A stretch of 24,488 nucleotides of DNA, from contig USCT01000030.1 in assembly GCA_900553185.1 (NCBI GenBank), forward strand, positions 1 to 24,488, written 5' to 3'. Made by a program: the position numbers and the translations under genes. Shown here piece by piece: positions 7,846 through 14,871 of the stretch. Position 1 is the stretch's first letter, and each line of letters starts with the position of its first letter. The notes below the pieces were generated by a model that saw only the letters and a program-made list of their open reading frames with translations, was not told where the DNA came from and searched no databases. This DNA comes from an uncultured Bacteroides sp. (GTDB lineage: Bacteria; Bacteroidota; Bacteroidia; Bacteroidales; Bacteroidaceae).

Positions 7846-7853
7846 CAAAGATA
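7846..7853 (-). promoter_or_regulatory. Bacteroidetes -7 box for the fur-like/purA unit
   Basis: The minus strand reads TATCTTTG, 21 bases upstream of the ATG at 7824. The -33 region is weak (CTTTTC). The box fixes the start codon of the regulator. Confidence 0.6.
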
Positions 7854-7878
7854 ATCTTTTTTATGTAATCTAGAAAAG

Positions 7879-8550
7879 TTAAAAGGAATATTCTATCGCA
7901 TTTTTTATTTCTATTGCCAGCGTATGCATTTCCGGACGACTCGATTTACTCAGAACGTTCAGCAGCTTGTTCAGCTTACGGGTATTCTCACGCGACTGCT
8001 GTCCGAATTTCTGCAAGGCCGTAACAGCAGCACGCTGTATCTGAGAGGTATCTCCTTCGACAGCAGTAAAGGCCTGGTCAAGAAATTCCTCTTCTGAACG
8101 CTCATTAAGTACCATTCCCTTCATCAGCAGGCGGGCCATCAGCAAAAAGCCGCACAACTGAAAATATTCGCGTTCGTCGGCCATCCAGCAGAACACGATT
8201 TCCGAAGCATACGGCAAATGCTGAAACAGGTTCATCACGGTATATTCCGCCAGTTCCGAATAGTGCATGTCTTCAATCCATATCTCGGCTATTTCCCGAT
8301 AAAACGTATCGACCGGCTGCAGCAATCCGGCCATAATCTTACACTCACGGATATCTTCTTTCCACAAGGCCTGTGCCAGCTCATGATCGGGCTGATACCC
8401 CGCAGCAATCTCCTTGATCCGGGGATATTCAATTCCAAAGTTCAGTTTATAACCCATTCCTTTTTCCCGCATGCTTTGCGAGATCACTCCGTTCATATAC
8501 AACCGGAATTTGGCTTTTATCTCTCTGATTGTTTCGTGTACGTCGTTCAT
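7879..8550 (-). CDS. AlkD-like HEAT-repeat protein (DNA alkylation repair superfamily)
   Basis: 223 residues, almost all helical, no signal peptide. LWKEDIRECKIMAGLL (62-77) matches the repeat signature of the AlkC/AlkD superfamily, and WIEDMHYSELAEYTVMNLF (91-109) sits where AlkD has its NWD..D catalytic helix. The catalytic Asp and the aromatic cradle of characterised AlkD glycosylases are not evident: the segment has Glu99 and Glu102 instead. It may be a divergent glycosylase or a HEAT protein without enzymatic activity. It starts 14 bases after dipeptidyl peptidase III, so the two are likely cotranscribed. I am fairly sure of the fold family and unsure of activity. Confidence 0.75.
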   Translation of the reverse strand: MNDVHETIREIKAKFRLYMNGVISQSMREKGMGYKLNFGIEYPRIKEIAAGYQPDHELAQALWKEDIRECKIMAGLLQPVDTFYREIAEIWIEDMHYSELAEYTVMNLFQHLPYASEIVFCWMADEREYFQLCGFLLMARLLMKGMVLNERSEEEFLDQAFTAVEGDTSQIQRAAVTALQKFGQQSRENTRKLNKLLNVLSKSSRPEMHTLAIEIKNAIEYSF

Positions 8551-8564
8551 AAATTGTCGTTTAA

Positions 8565-10529
8565 TTATAAATTTGAATAATCTCGGCTGTAGCGCAACAT
8601 CTGTTCTGCATATCCCTCCGAATAGGAAACCAAAACGTCAGTTATTTCCCCCTTATCGTCAGTCTGTAAAGAATATACAGGATTGACAAATCCTTTATAA
8701 GGCGCCAGATGCAAGGAACGGTAACGTTCCAATACCTCGGCATGCAGTCGGGCATCTACCCTTACCGCATATTTTTCTACCAGCAGCCGGGCAGCCTCAA
8801 AATCGCCTTCACTCTTGATACGCTGAATCTCGGCCAGCAACTGTCCGAACAACTGGCGCATCCGAACGTAATCATTGATACGGACATAGGTCTTTCCTCC
8901 CTTCTCTACACATTCCACCACACGATCGGACATACCATGTTCCAACACCCAGCGGGCTATCAGCTGGCGGTTACGCATGTGAGCTTCTTCTATCTGGGCT
9001 CCCGGTTCGATACGAACCAGTTGTGTCATCAGTCCGTTCATCATGTACGAATAATATTCGGCCTTATATGCCTCGGCATTTGGCAACAGTCCCAGTTCTA
9101 CCAGCCTGGTATCGGCCATGTAATACAATCCGAACAGGTCGGCACGGGCTTCTTCGATGGTAGATCCGTAGGCTTTCAAGGCATCCGGATCAACCCCCGG
9201 AAGAAGTTTTCCGGAACCGTGTCCCAAACACTCGTGCAGGTCGGTATGCAGATCACCAGTCTGATCGGCATACTGATCCAACAATGCCTTCTCTGCCTCG
9301 CTGTACACAAATTCCTCACGGAAACCGTTTCCACGGGCTGCCTTGCTGTAAGCGTCAGTCAGATTTCCGATGGTAACCGACTTCGAGCCATGCACGCTTC
9401 TGATCCAGTTGGAATTAGGAAGATTGATGCCAATGGCCGAACTCGGATAAAGGTCACCGGCCAATATGGCCGCTGTAATAACCTTGGCAGAAACACCTTT
9501 TACCTGTTCCTTCTTAAACCTCAGGTCTACCGGCGAATGATCTTCAAACCACTGTGCATTGCGACTGATAAGCTCGGTCCGTCGGGTAGCTTCCAGATCC
9601 TTAAAATTCACGATAGACTCCCAGCTTGCCTTCAACCCCAACGGGTCGCCATAGCTTTCGATGAAGCCATTCACAAAATCTACCCTCGAAGCTGTATCCT
9701 TCAACCACTGGATGGAATAATCGTCAAACAGTTTCAGATCACCGGTCTGATAAAAGGCTATCAACAAACGGATCACCTGACGTTGGCTGTCGTTCTCGGC
9801 CACTTCTTCCGCCCGGTGCAGCCAGTATATAATTTTTTCAATCGCCTCTCCATACAGGCCACCCGCCTTCCAGACTTCCTCCTGAATTTTTCCGTCTTTT
9901 TTGATCAGACGGCTGTTCATTCCGTACATCACCGGATGTTCGGAATCTCCCCGCTCCTTCTGTGCGGCATAAAAATCCTCGGCTTCCTGCTGGGTTACTC
10001 CTTCATAATAATTGGCAGCCGAAGTTTTCACCAGATCCTCACCGTCTGTCTGATTCACCCGTTTAGGCATTATTTCCGGATCAAAGATTACCGGGAACAA
10101 GCAACTGCACATCTCCTCCACCGTTTCCCCCGACTTCAGCGGAAGAAAGGCGGCATCAACCGATGCAATCATCGTCCGCAAGAACGACTCGGAAAATCCC
10201 GGTACAAACTTCTCACACCCATAATGGTGATGAATTCCGTTGGAGAACCAGACACGCTTTAAATAAACCTCGAAAGCCTTGAATTCATCGGTATCCCGTA
10301 CACCGGCATAATTCAGATACAGCGCCTCCAGCAATTTCCGGATCCGCAAATTATATTTTCCATTCTGATCAAAGAGGATGTCTCTCCCCTGCAAGGCAGC
10401 TTCCGACAGATAGTAAACCAGCTTTTTCTGCTGCAAGCTCAGATTTTCAAAGCCAGGAACCCGATAACGGAGTACCTGAAGATCAGCAAACTGATCGACT
10501 ACGTAATTGAATGTATTTTCTGTTTCCAT
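8565..10529 (-). CDS. Dipeptidyl peptidase III (peptidase family M49)
   Basis: 654 residues. The zinc motif is HECLGH (H432, E433, H437) with the third ligand in EEARAD (459-464, probably E460). Both are diagnostic of M49, which releases dipeptides from the N-termini of oligopeptides. The Cys inside HECLGH matches, from memory, the B. thetaiotaomicron enzyme. There is no signal peptide, and an in-frame TGA lies two codons before the ATG at 10529, so no N-terminal extension is hidden upstream. I therefore infer a cytoplasmic protein. It leads the AlkD-like gene by 14 bases and has its own promoter at 10638-10668. Its 5' leader of about 100 bases starts in a large inverted repeat. Confidence 0.95.
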   Translation of the reverse strand: METENTFNYVVDQFADLQVLRYRVPGFENLSLQQKKLVYYLSEAALQGRDILFDQNGKYNLRIRKLLEALYLNYAGVRDTDEFKAFEVYLKRVWFSNGIHHHYGCEKFVPGFSESFLRTMIASVDAAFLPLKSGETVEEMCSCLFPVIFDPEIMPKRVNQTDGEDLVKTSAANYYEGVTQQEAEDFYAAQKERGDSEHPVMYGMNSRLIKKDGKIQEEVWKAGGLYGEAIEKIIYWLHRAEEVAENDSQRQVIRLLIAFYQTGDLKLFDDYSIQWLKDTASRVDFVNGFIESYGDPLGLKASWESIVNFKDLEATRRTELISRNAQWFEDHSPVDLRFKKEQVKGVSAKVITAAILAGDLYPSSAIGINLPNSNWIRSVHGSKSVTIGNLTDAYSKAARGNGFREEFVYSEAEKALLDQYADQTGDLHTDLHECLGHGSGKLLPGVDPDALKAYGSTIEEARADLFGLYYMADTRLVELGLLPNAEAYKAEYYSYMMNGLMTQLVRIEPGAQIEEAHMRNRQLIARWVLEHGMSDRVVECVEKGGKTYVRINDYVRMRQLFGQLLAEIQRIKSEGDFEAARLLVEKYAVRVDARLHAEVLERYRSLHLAPYKGFVNPVYSLQTDDKGEITDVLVSYSEGYAEQMLRYSRDYSNL

Positions 10530-10562
10530 TACTTTTCAAACTAAAAAACACGACAAAAAACA

Positions 10563-10636
10563 TGTCATTCAAACAATCGTCCGGAATAACATAAACCATT
10601 TACCTTTAATTCCAAGACAGACTTGTTTGAATGACA
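10563..10636 (-). repeat. 14-bp perfect inverted repeat in the 5' leader of the dipeptidyl peptidase gene
   Basis: TGTCATTCAAACAA (10563-10576) is the exact reverse complement of TTGTTTGAATGACA (10623-10636), with a 46-base spacer. The right arm starts one base after the -7 box (10638-10645), so the transcript should begin in or at the edge of the arm and fold into a 5'-terminal stem-loop. The spacer has a weaker GGAAT/ATTCC pairing. There is no U-tract. It might be an mRNA-stabilising structure, a protein-binding leader or a DNA operator. Confidence 0.6.
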
Positions 10637-10637
10637 G

Positions 10638-10668
10638 CAAAGATAGGACCTTCACGCTATTGTTACAA
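10638..10668 (-). promoter_or_regulatory. Promoter of the dipeptidyl peptidase III / AlkD-like unit
   Basis: On the minus strand, TTG (10666-10668), a 20-base spacer, then TATCTTTG (10638-10645). It matches the Bacteroidetes consensus and lies just after the AraC-type gene, so the peptidase gene does not depend on read-through. Confidence 0.65.
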
Positions 10669-10679
10669 GTCCTTTTCCC

Positions 10680-11141
10680 TTATTTCTCGTTACGCTTACG
10701 GTAACCGTTGGGAGTTTCGCCCATAATTTTATAGAATGCCGCATAGAAAGACTGCCGATTGGCAAACCCTACCAGCGCACTTATTTCTTCTACATTTTTC
10801 TCGGCATAACGCTTATCAACCAGCAAATGCAAAGCTTCTTTTATTCGATATTCATTCAACAGACAAGAATAATTCATTCCAAAACGCGAATTTATCACCG
10901 CAGATAAATAACGGGTATTTGTTTTCAATTCTTTTGCCAGATCCTTCGCCGAATAATTAGGATCCTTATATTTTTTCTGAATCACGATGAGATTCAAAAT
11001 CTTATCATACAACTCATCAGCCAGTTCTGCACGAATCATGTCACGATAGGCAGCTTTTTTCTCTTTCTTCTCACGCAAATTGTAGCGCGTTTTTACAGGC
11101 GCCTGCTCTTGTTCAACTGCCGGCTTTTCATTTTCCATCAT
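10680..11141 (-). CDS. Short AraC-family helix-turn-helix regulator
   Basis: 153 residues: a basic N-terminal segment (about 17-35, rich in Lys, Arg and Glu) and an AraC-type DNA-binding domain. The first helix-turn-helix is at about 64-84 (SAKDLAKELKTNTRYLSAVI) and the second at about 117-140, with the family block GFANRQSFYAAFYKIMGETP. There is no ligand-binding, receiver or membrane domain, unlike full-length AraC proteins or hybrid two-component systems, so any signal must come from a partner or from expression level. It is divergent from recQ and upstream of the peptidase gene. Two adjacent ATGs (11141 and 11138) could start it. Targets are unknown. Confidence 0.88.
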   Translation of the reverse strand: MMENEKPAVEQEQAPVKTRYNLREKKEKKAAYRDMIRAELADELYDKILNLIVIQKKYKDPNYSAKDLAKELKTNTRYLSAVINSRFGMNYSCLLNEYRIKEALHLLVDKRYAEKNVEEISALVGFANRQSFYAAFYKIMGETPNGYRKRNEK

Positions 11142-11201
11142 TTCTCTTTTGATTTTTAGGTTACGGATTAAATAAATAGGTTTTACAAAATTCGCAGTTC
11201 T

Positions 11202-11294
11202 TTTTGTAATTTACAAAAGAATTGCCCTCTTTTTTCTTACAATTTATCAAAATAACAAAACATTCATTTGCTCCGTTTAGACAAACAAATGAAT
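11202..11294. promoter_or_regulatory. Inverted repeats in the araC-type/recQ intergenic region
   Basis: TTTTGTA (11202-11208) and TACAAAA (11212-11218) form a dyad, and TTTACAAAA also occurs at 11182-11190 and 11210-11218 as a direct repeat. ATTCATTTG (11262-11270) and CAAATGAAT (11286-11294) form a 9-bp perfect inverted repeat. The region separates two divergent genes, so the dyads are candidate operators for the AraC-type protein or others. This is inference from symmetry only. Confidence 0.35.
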
Positions 11295-11325
11295 TCAATT
11301 TTCATTATTAATACCAAAGAATCCG

Positions 11326-11333
11326 TATATTTG
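11326..11333 (+). promoter_or_regulatory. Bacteroidetes -7 box for recQ
   Basis: TATATTTG matches TAnnTTTG and ends 30 bases before the recQ ATG at 11364. No good -33 TTTG is seen. It lies inside a longer TTG-initiated reading frame, which argues against that longer start. Confidence 0.5.
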
Positions 11334-11363
11334 TTCACTAATTTGAGTTTTTTAAGAAAATAT

Positions 11364-13181
11364 ATGCTGAAAACATTAAAGTCATATTTCGGTTACACAC
11401 AGTTCAGGCCTCTTCAAAAAGAAATCATTACAAGCATTTTAGCTAAAAAAGACACGCTGGTACTCATGCCAACGGGAGGTGGAAAATCCATCTGTTACCA
11501 ACTTCCGGCCTTGCTGATGGAAGGAACGGCCATCGTCGTTTCTCCGCTGTTGTCTCTGATGAAAGACCAGGTAGAAGCCCTTCAGGCCAATGGTATCATC
11601 GCACGGGCACTAAACAGCAGCAACGATGAAACAACCAACGCCAACATCCGGTTCGAATGCCGGCAGGGAAGGGTACGGCTGCTGTACATCTCGCCGGAAA
11701 GACTTTTGGCTGAACTGAATTTTCTATTAAAAGACATCAAGATTTCTCTCTTCGCCATCGATGAAGCACATTGCATCTCGCAATGGGGACACGATTTCCG
11801 GCCCGAATACACCCAATTGAAAACATTACGTGAACAATTTCCGAACGTACCCATCGTGGCACTGACAGCTACTGCCGACAAAATTACCCGGGAAGACATT
11901 CTGAAACAGCTGGACATGAAGAATCCACAGATCTTCATATCCTCGTTCGACCGTCCCAACCTGAGCCTGGAAGTTCGCAGAGGCTATCAGCAAAAAGACA
12001 AGATACGAACCATTCTCAGCTTCATACACAAACACCCCCAGGAAAGCGGAATCATTTACTGCATGAGCCGGAATACAACCGAAAAAGTGGCCGACATGCT
12101 CAGCGACCATGGACTGAAAGTTGCCGTTTATCACGCAGGTCTAAGCACAGCCGTACGTGAAGCGGCTCAGGACGATTTCATCAACGACCGTGTACAGATA
12201 GTATGCGCTACCATCGCATTCGGAATGGGAATCGACAAATCAAACGTACGATGGGTCATTCACTACAACCTGCCCAAAAGCATCGAAAGCTTTTACCAGG
12301 AAATAGGACGGGCCGGAAGAGACGGACTGCCCAGCGATACACTGCTGTTCTATTCTTTCAGCGACATCATCCTGCTTTCCAAGTTTGCCACCGACAGCAA
12401 ACAGCAGGAAATAAACCTCGAAAAACTGAACCGGATGCAGCAGTATGCGGAATCGGACATCTGCCGGCGACGCATCCTGCTAAATTATTTCGGCGAAACC
12501 ATGGATCACGACTGCGGAAACTGCGATGTATGCCGGAATCCTCCCGAACGTTTTGACGGAACCATCATCGTACAGAAAGCCTTAAGCGCCATCGCACGCA
12601 CCAACCAGCAAATAGGAACTCATGCGTTGATCGATATTCTGAAAGGAAGCGCTTCACAGGAAATCATGGAAAAAGGCTACGACAAAATTAAAACGTTTGG
12701 AGCAGGCAGGGAAGTTCCGGGAAAAGACTGGCAGGACTACCTGTTGCAGATGCTTAACCTGGGCTATTTCGAAATAGCCTATAACGAGAACAATCACCTG
12801 AAAATAACCGAAGCAGGGAAAAAAGTACTTTTCGGCCAGGAAAAGGCGTTGCTGGTAACCATCAAACGGGAAGAAAAGTCCCTCAAGACAAGAAAAAAAA
12901 CTCCCGGCCGTATGGAACCTGCTTCATTCTTCGGCGGGGAAAATTTCGCAAGTCAAGACGACCGGTTGTTCGAAGCACTCCGACAGTTGCGTAAGAAGCT
13001 GGCAGACTCGCAAGCTATACCACCTTATATTGTACTATCCGACAAGACCTTGCATGCGCTGGCCACCTTAAAGCCTACCACCATCGAAGCCTTCGGAGAA
13101 ATCAACGGAATCGGAGAATACAAGAAAGAAAAATATGGCAAGGATTTCATCACACTCATACGCAGCATGATCCCTTCCTGA
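11364..13181 (+). CDS. recQ: ATP-dependent DNA helicase RecQ
   Basis: 605 residues from the ATG at 11364 (MLKTLKSYFGYTQFRPLQ, the usual RecQ beginning). A frame from the TTG at 11268 would add 32 low-similarity residues and cross the -7 box, so it is rejected. RecQ is a 3'-5' helicase acting in recombination and fork repair. Motifs: Walker A TGGGKS (37-42), DEAH (133-136) followed by CISQWGHDFR, motif VI QEIGRAGRDG (312-321), four zinc-binding Cys (about 367, 384, 387, 390), a winged-helix RQC region (about 400-500) and a C-terminal HRDC domain (about 528-603, PTTIEAFGEINGIGEYKKEKYG). It is full length. Its TGA is three bases from the stop of the convergent TPR gene. Confidence 0.97.
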   Translation: MLKTLKSYFGYTQFRPLQKEIITSILAKKDTLVLMPTGGGKSICYQLPALLMEGTAIVVSPLLSLMKDQVEALQANGIIARALNSSNDETTNANIRFECRQGRVRLLYISPERLLAELNFLLKDIKISLFAIDEAHCISQWGHDFRPEYTQLKTLREQFPNVPIVALTATADKITREDILKQLDMKNPQIFISSFDRPNLSLEVRRGYQQKDKIRTILSFIHKHPQESGIIYCMSRNTTEKVADMLSDHGLKVAVYHAGLSTAVREAAQDDFINDRVQIVCATIAFGMGIDKSNVRWVIHYNLPKSIESFYQEIGRAGRDGLPSDTLLFYSFSDIILLSKFATDSKQQEINLEKLNRMQQYAESDICRRRILLNYFGETMDHDCGNCDVCRNPPERFDGTIIVQKALSAIARTNQQIGTHALIDILKGSASQEIMEKGYDKIKTFGAGREVPGKDWQDYLLQMLNLGYFEIAYNENNHLKITEAGKKVLFGQEKALLVTIKREEKSLKTRKKTPGRMEPASFFGGENFASQDDRLFEALRQLRKKLADSQAIPPYIVLSDKTLHALATLKPTTIEAFGEINGIGEYKKEKYGKDFITLIRSMIPS

Positions 13182-13184
13182 AAG

Positions 13185-14006
13185 TCACTTGCAGGCATTG
13201 AGCCTATCCTGGATCTCGGCACGAGATACCCCCAGCGTCACCGCCTGTTCAAAAGCGGTACGTGCCTCTTTCTTCTTGTCCATCTCCAGACAAATATTTC
13301 CTTTCATCAGATAACTTTCGGCATCCCGGCTGTCAAGCCGGATTGCTTCCTCCATATCGAGCAAAGCAAGTTCCCACTGTTTCTGGTTCATTTCCATATT
13401 GGCACGCATTTTCAGCAAAGAAGCATCCTGCGGATAATCTGAAATTAACAGATTCAAAGCCTCCAGCGAACGATTTGCATGCCCCTCCTTTTCGTCGAGC
13501 AGTATCAGTCCCAATCGGGCCGGTTTATTTTTCAGATCCTTATTCAGAACGACATTGTAATCAATACGGGCTTCGGCATACTGCCGGCGCTGCATGTAAA
13601 TATATGCCCGGAACAGGCAGGCTTCCATATTCTCCGGAATCAGATCGATAACGTTGCAATAATCCACATAAGCCTTGTTCAGCAAATCCTGCTCCATGTA
13701 TAAAGCGGCCCGGTTCAGCAAAATAGCCGTAGCATACGGAGTTATGTTTAAAGCCAGCGTATAAGATTCGATGGCCTCGTCGGTTTTCCCCATCCGTTTC
13801 TGCACTGTTCCCAAATTGGAAAAAAGCAACGCATTTCTCGGATTTTTCGGATCCATCTTCAAGGCTTTCCGAAACAGTTCCTCAGCCTGCAAGAGACTGT
13901 CTTTCTGCGTATATTCCATGGCTTTCTCTACCACTTCCTTATACGACTGCGCACACAGACTACCTGTAGAGATTACGAGAAAAGAAAGTATATAAAAGAT
14001 TTTCAT
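13185..14006 (-). CDS. Secreted tetratricopeptide-repeat protein
   Basis: 273 residues. Residues 1-19 (MKIFYILSFLVISTGSLCA) are a signal peptide with an Ala-Gln cleavage site, so the protein is probably periplasmic. The rest is a chain of about six TPR units, for example ALLFSNLGTVQKRMGKTDEA (59-78) and SYLMKGNICLEMDKKKEART (231-250), with the usual W/L-G-Y-A-F-A-P pattern. There is no enzymatic domain. TPR proteins act as scaffolds, so the partner is unknown. The gene is a single unit with a TACCTTTG box 23 bases before the ATG. It is convergent with recQ, with no terminator in the three bases between stop codons. Confidence 0.85.
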   Translation of the reverse strand: MKIFYILSFLVISTGSLCAQSYKEVVEKAMEYTQKDSLLQAEELFRKALKMDPKNPRNALLFSNLGTVQKRMGKTDEAIESYTLALNITPYATAILLNRAALYMEQDLLNKAYVDYCNVIDLIPENMEACLFRAYIYMQRRQYAEARIDYNVVLNKDLKNKPARLGLILLDEKEGHANRSLEALNLLISDYPQDASLLKMRANMEMNQKQWELALLDMEEAIRLDSRDAESYLMKGNICLEMDKKKEARTAFEQAVTLGVSRAEIQDRLNACK

Positions 14007-14029
14007 ATTGTTCTGTCTGAATTTTTCGG

Positions 14030-14037
14030 CAAAGGTA
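14030..14037 (-). promoter_or_regulatory. Bacteroidetes -7 box for the TPR gene
   Basis: The minus strand reads TACCTTTG, 23 bases upstream of the ATG at 14006. A TTG lies upstream, but the spacer is short (about 16). Confidence 0.5.
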
Positions 14038-14151
14038 ATGGAATAATGGTTTCCAACGCATGATATGTTCGCTATATTAAAAACTTTTTGTATGTTTGAA
14101 CATCCATTTCAACAAATGACGAAACAAACTGTTCCAGACTGTCGGAAAAAT

Positions 14152-14217
14152 GAACGGACATCTTAGGAAAAACAAACGGACGTATGGAATCAAACGAACG
14201 GATATTTTACTGAAAAC
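14152..14217. repeat. Three tandem 22-bp imperfect repeats upstream of msrA
   Basis: Units at 14152-14173, 14174-14195 and 14196-14217 each begin RAACGGAYRT and end AAAC. Twelve of 22 positions are identical in all three (positions 2-7, 10, 12 and 19-22). The spacing is exactly 22 bp, close to two helical turns. Earlier in-phase traces (GGAAAAA at 14144-14150, CAAAC at 14125-14129) hint at degenerate copies to the left. The array lies in the 290-base gap between the divergent TPR gene and msrA. A 23-codon plus frame (14150-14221) runs through it but is not supported as a gene. Confidence 0.55.
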
Positions 14218-14296
14218 ATGAGTTCGTTTTTTAAAAAAGCATTTTTCCACAACAAAAAAGATCAGTTGCACACACATTTTACTAAAAAGATGAACC

Positions 14297-14782
14297 ATGA
14301 AACAAGAAAAAGCCATTTTTGCGTGCGGGTGCTTCTGGGGTGCCCAACATCAGTTTGAACGTGCTCACGGTGTTCTCCGTTCAACGGTAGGTTACATCGG
14401 CGGCCATAAGGAACATCCAACTTATCCGGAAGTAAAATCACATACGACCGGACATGCCGAAGCCACTCTGGTGGAATTCGATGCGGAACAAACTTCCTTC
14501 ACCGAACTGTGTAAGCTATTCTTCGAGATTCACGATCCGGCACAAACCGACGGACAGGGACCGGACATCGGTCCGCAATACCGAAGTGAAATCTTCTATC
14601 TGAACGAACAACAGAAACAGGAGGCACAGGCCGTTATCGACCTGTTACGGGATAAAGGATACGAAGTACATACACGGCTGACACCGGCTTCTACTTTCTG
14701 GCCGGCGGAAGAATATCACCAGCATTATTACGACAAGACAGGAGGCGAACCGTATTGCCACATACGCATTAAAAAATTCTGA
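14297..14782 (+). CDS. msrA: Peptide methionine sulfoxide reductase A
   Basis: 161 residues, a single MsrA domain without MsrB fusion or signal peptide, so cytoplasmic. It reduces the S-epimer of methionine sulfoxide in proteins, repairing oxidative damage. The catalytic motif GCFWG is at 11-15 (Cys12), with a further Cys10 just before it. The family blocks GYIGGHKEHPTYPEV, GHAEATLVEFD, FFEIHDPAQTDGQGPDIGPQYRS and AEEYHQHYY are intact. Cys154 near the C-terminus is a candidate resolving cysteine. The upstream gap holds 22-bp repeats. A shared bidirectional terminator at 14800-14844 separates it from the convergent leu operon. Confidence 0.97.
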   Translation: MKQEKAIFACGCFWGAQHQFERAHGVLRSTVGYIGGHKEHPTYPEVKSHTTGHAEATLVEFDAEQTSFTELCKLFFEIHDPAQTDGQGPDIGPQYRSEIFYLNEQQKQEAQAVIDLLRDKGYEVHTRLTPASTFWPAEEYHQHYYDKTGGEPYCHIRIKKF

Positions 14783-14799
14783 CTTTACTCATAAATAAA

Positions 14800-14844
14800 A
14801 AAGGACTGCCTTTCTTTTCCCTCAGGAGAAGAAGACAGTCCTTT
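14800..14844. terminator. Bidirectional terminator between msrA and leuB
   Basis: AAAGGACTG (14800-14808) pairs with CAGTCCTTT (14836-14844). An inner TTCTTTTCC/GGAGAAGAA stem of nine pairs (one G-U) closes on the CTCA loop. The minus strand leaves six T and the plus strand four T, so it ends the leu operon strongly and msrA more weakly. Confidence 0.88.
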
Positions 14845-14871
14845 TGTGATATAGCCCTAAATCAAAAATAC

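Noticed and set aside
8709..10262. 517-codon plus-strand open frame
   Set aside because: It lies wholly antisense to the clear M49 peptidase, shows no recognisable motif and has a composition expected from reverse reading of a coding strand.
14152..14217. CRISPR array
   Set aside because: Units are directly adjacent with no unique spacers and are imperfect; no cas genes nearby.
14227..14238. TTTTTTAAAAAA palindrome near msrA
   Set aside because: Homopolymer tract; symmetry has no information beyond A/T bias, although it may bend DNA.
14077..14316. 79-codon minus-strand frame upstream of msrA
   Set aside because: Phe-rich reading of the AT-rich gap and 22-bp repeats, overlapping the msrA start; no support as a gene.
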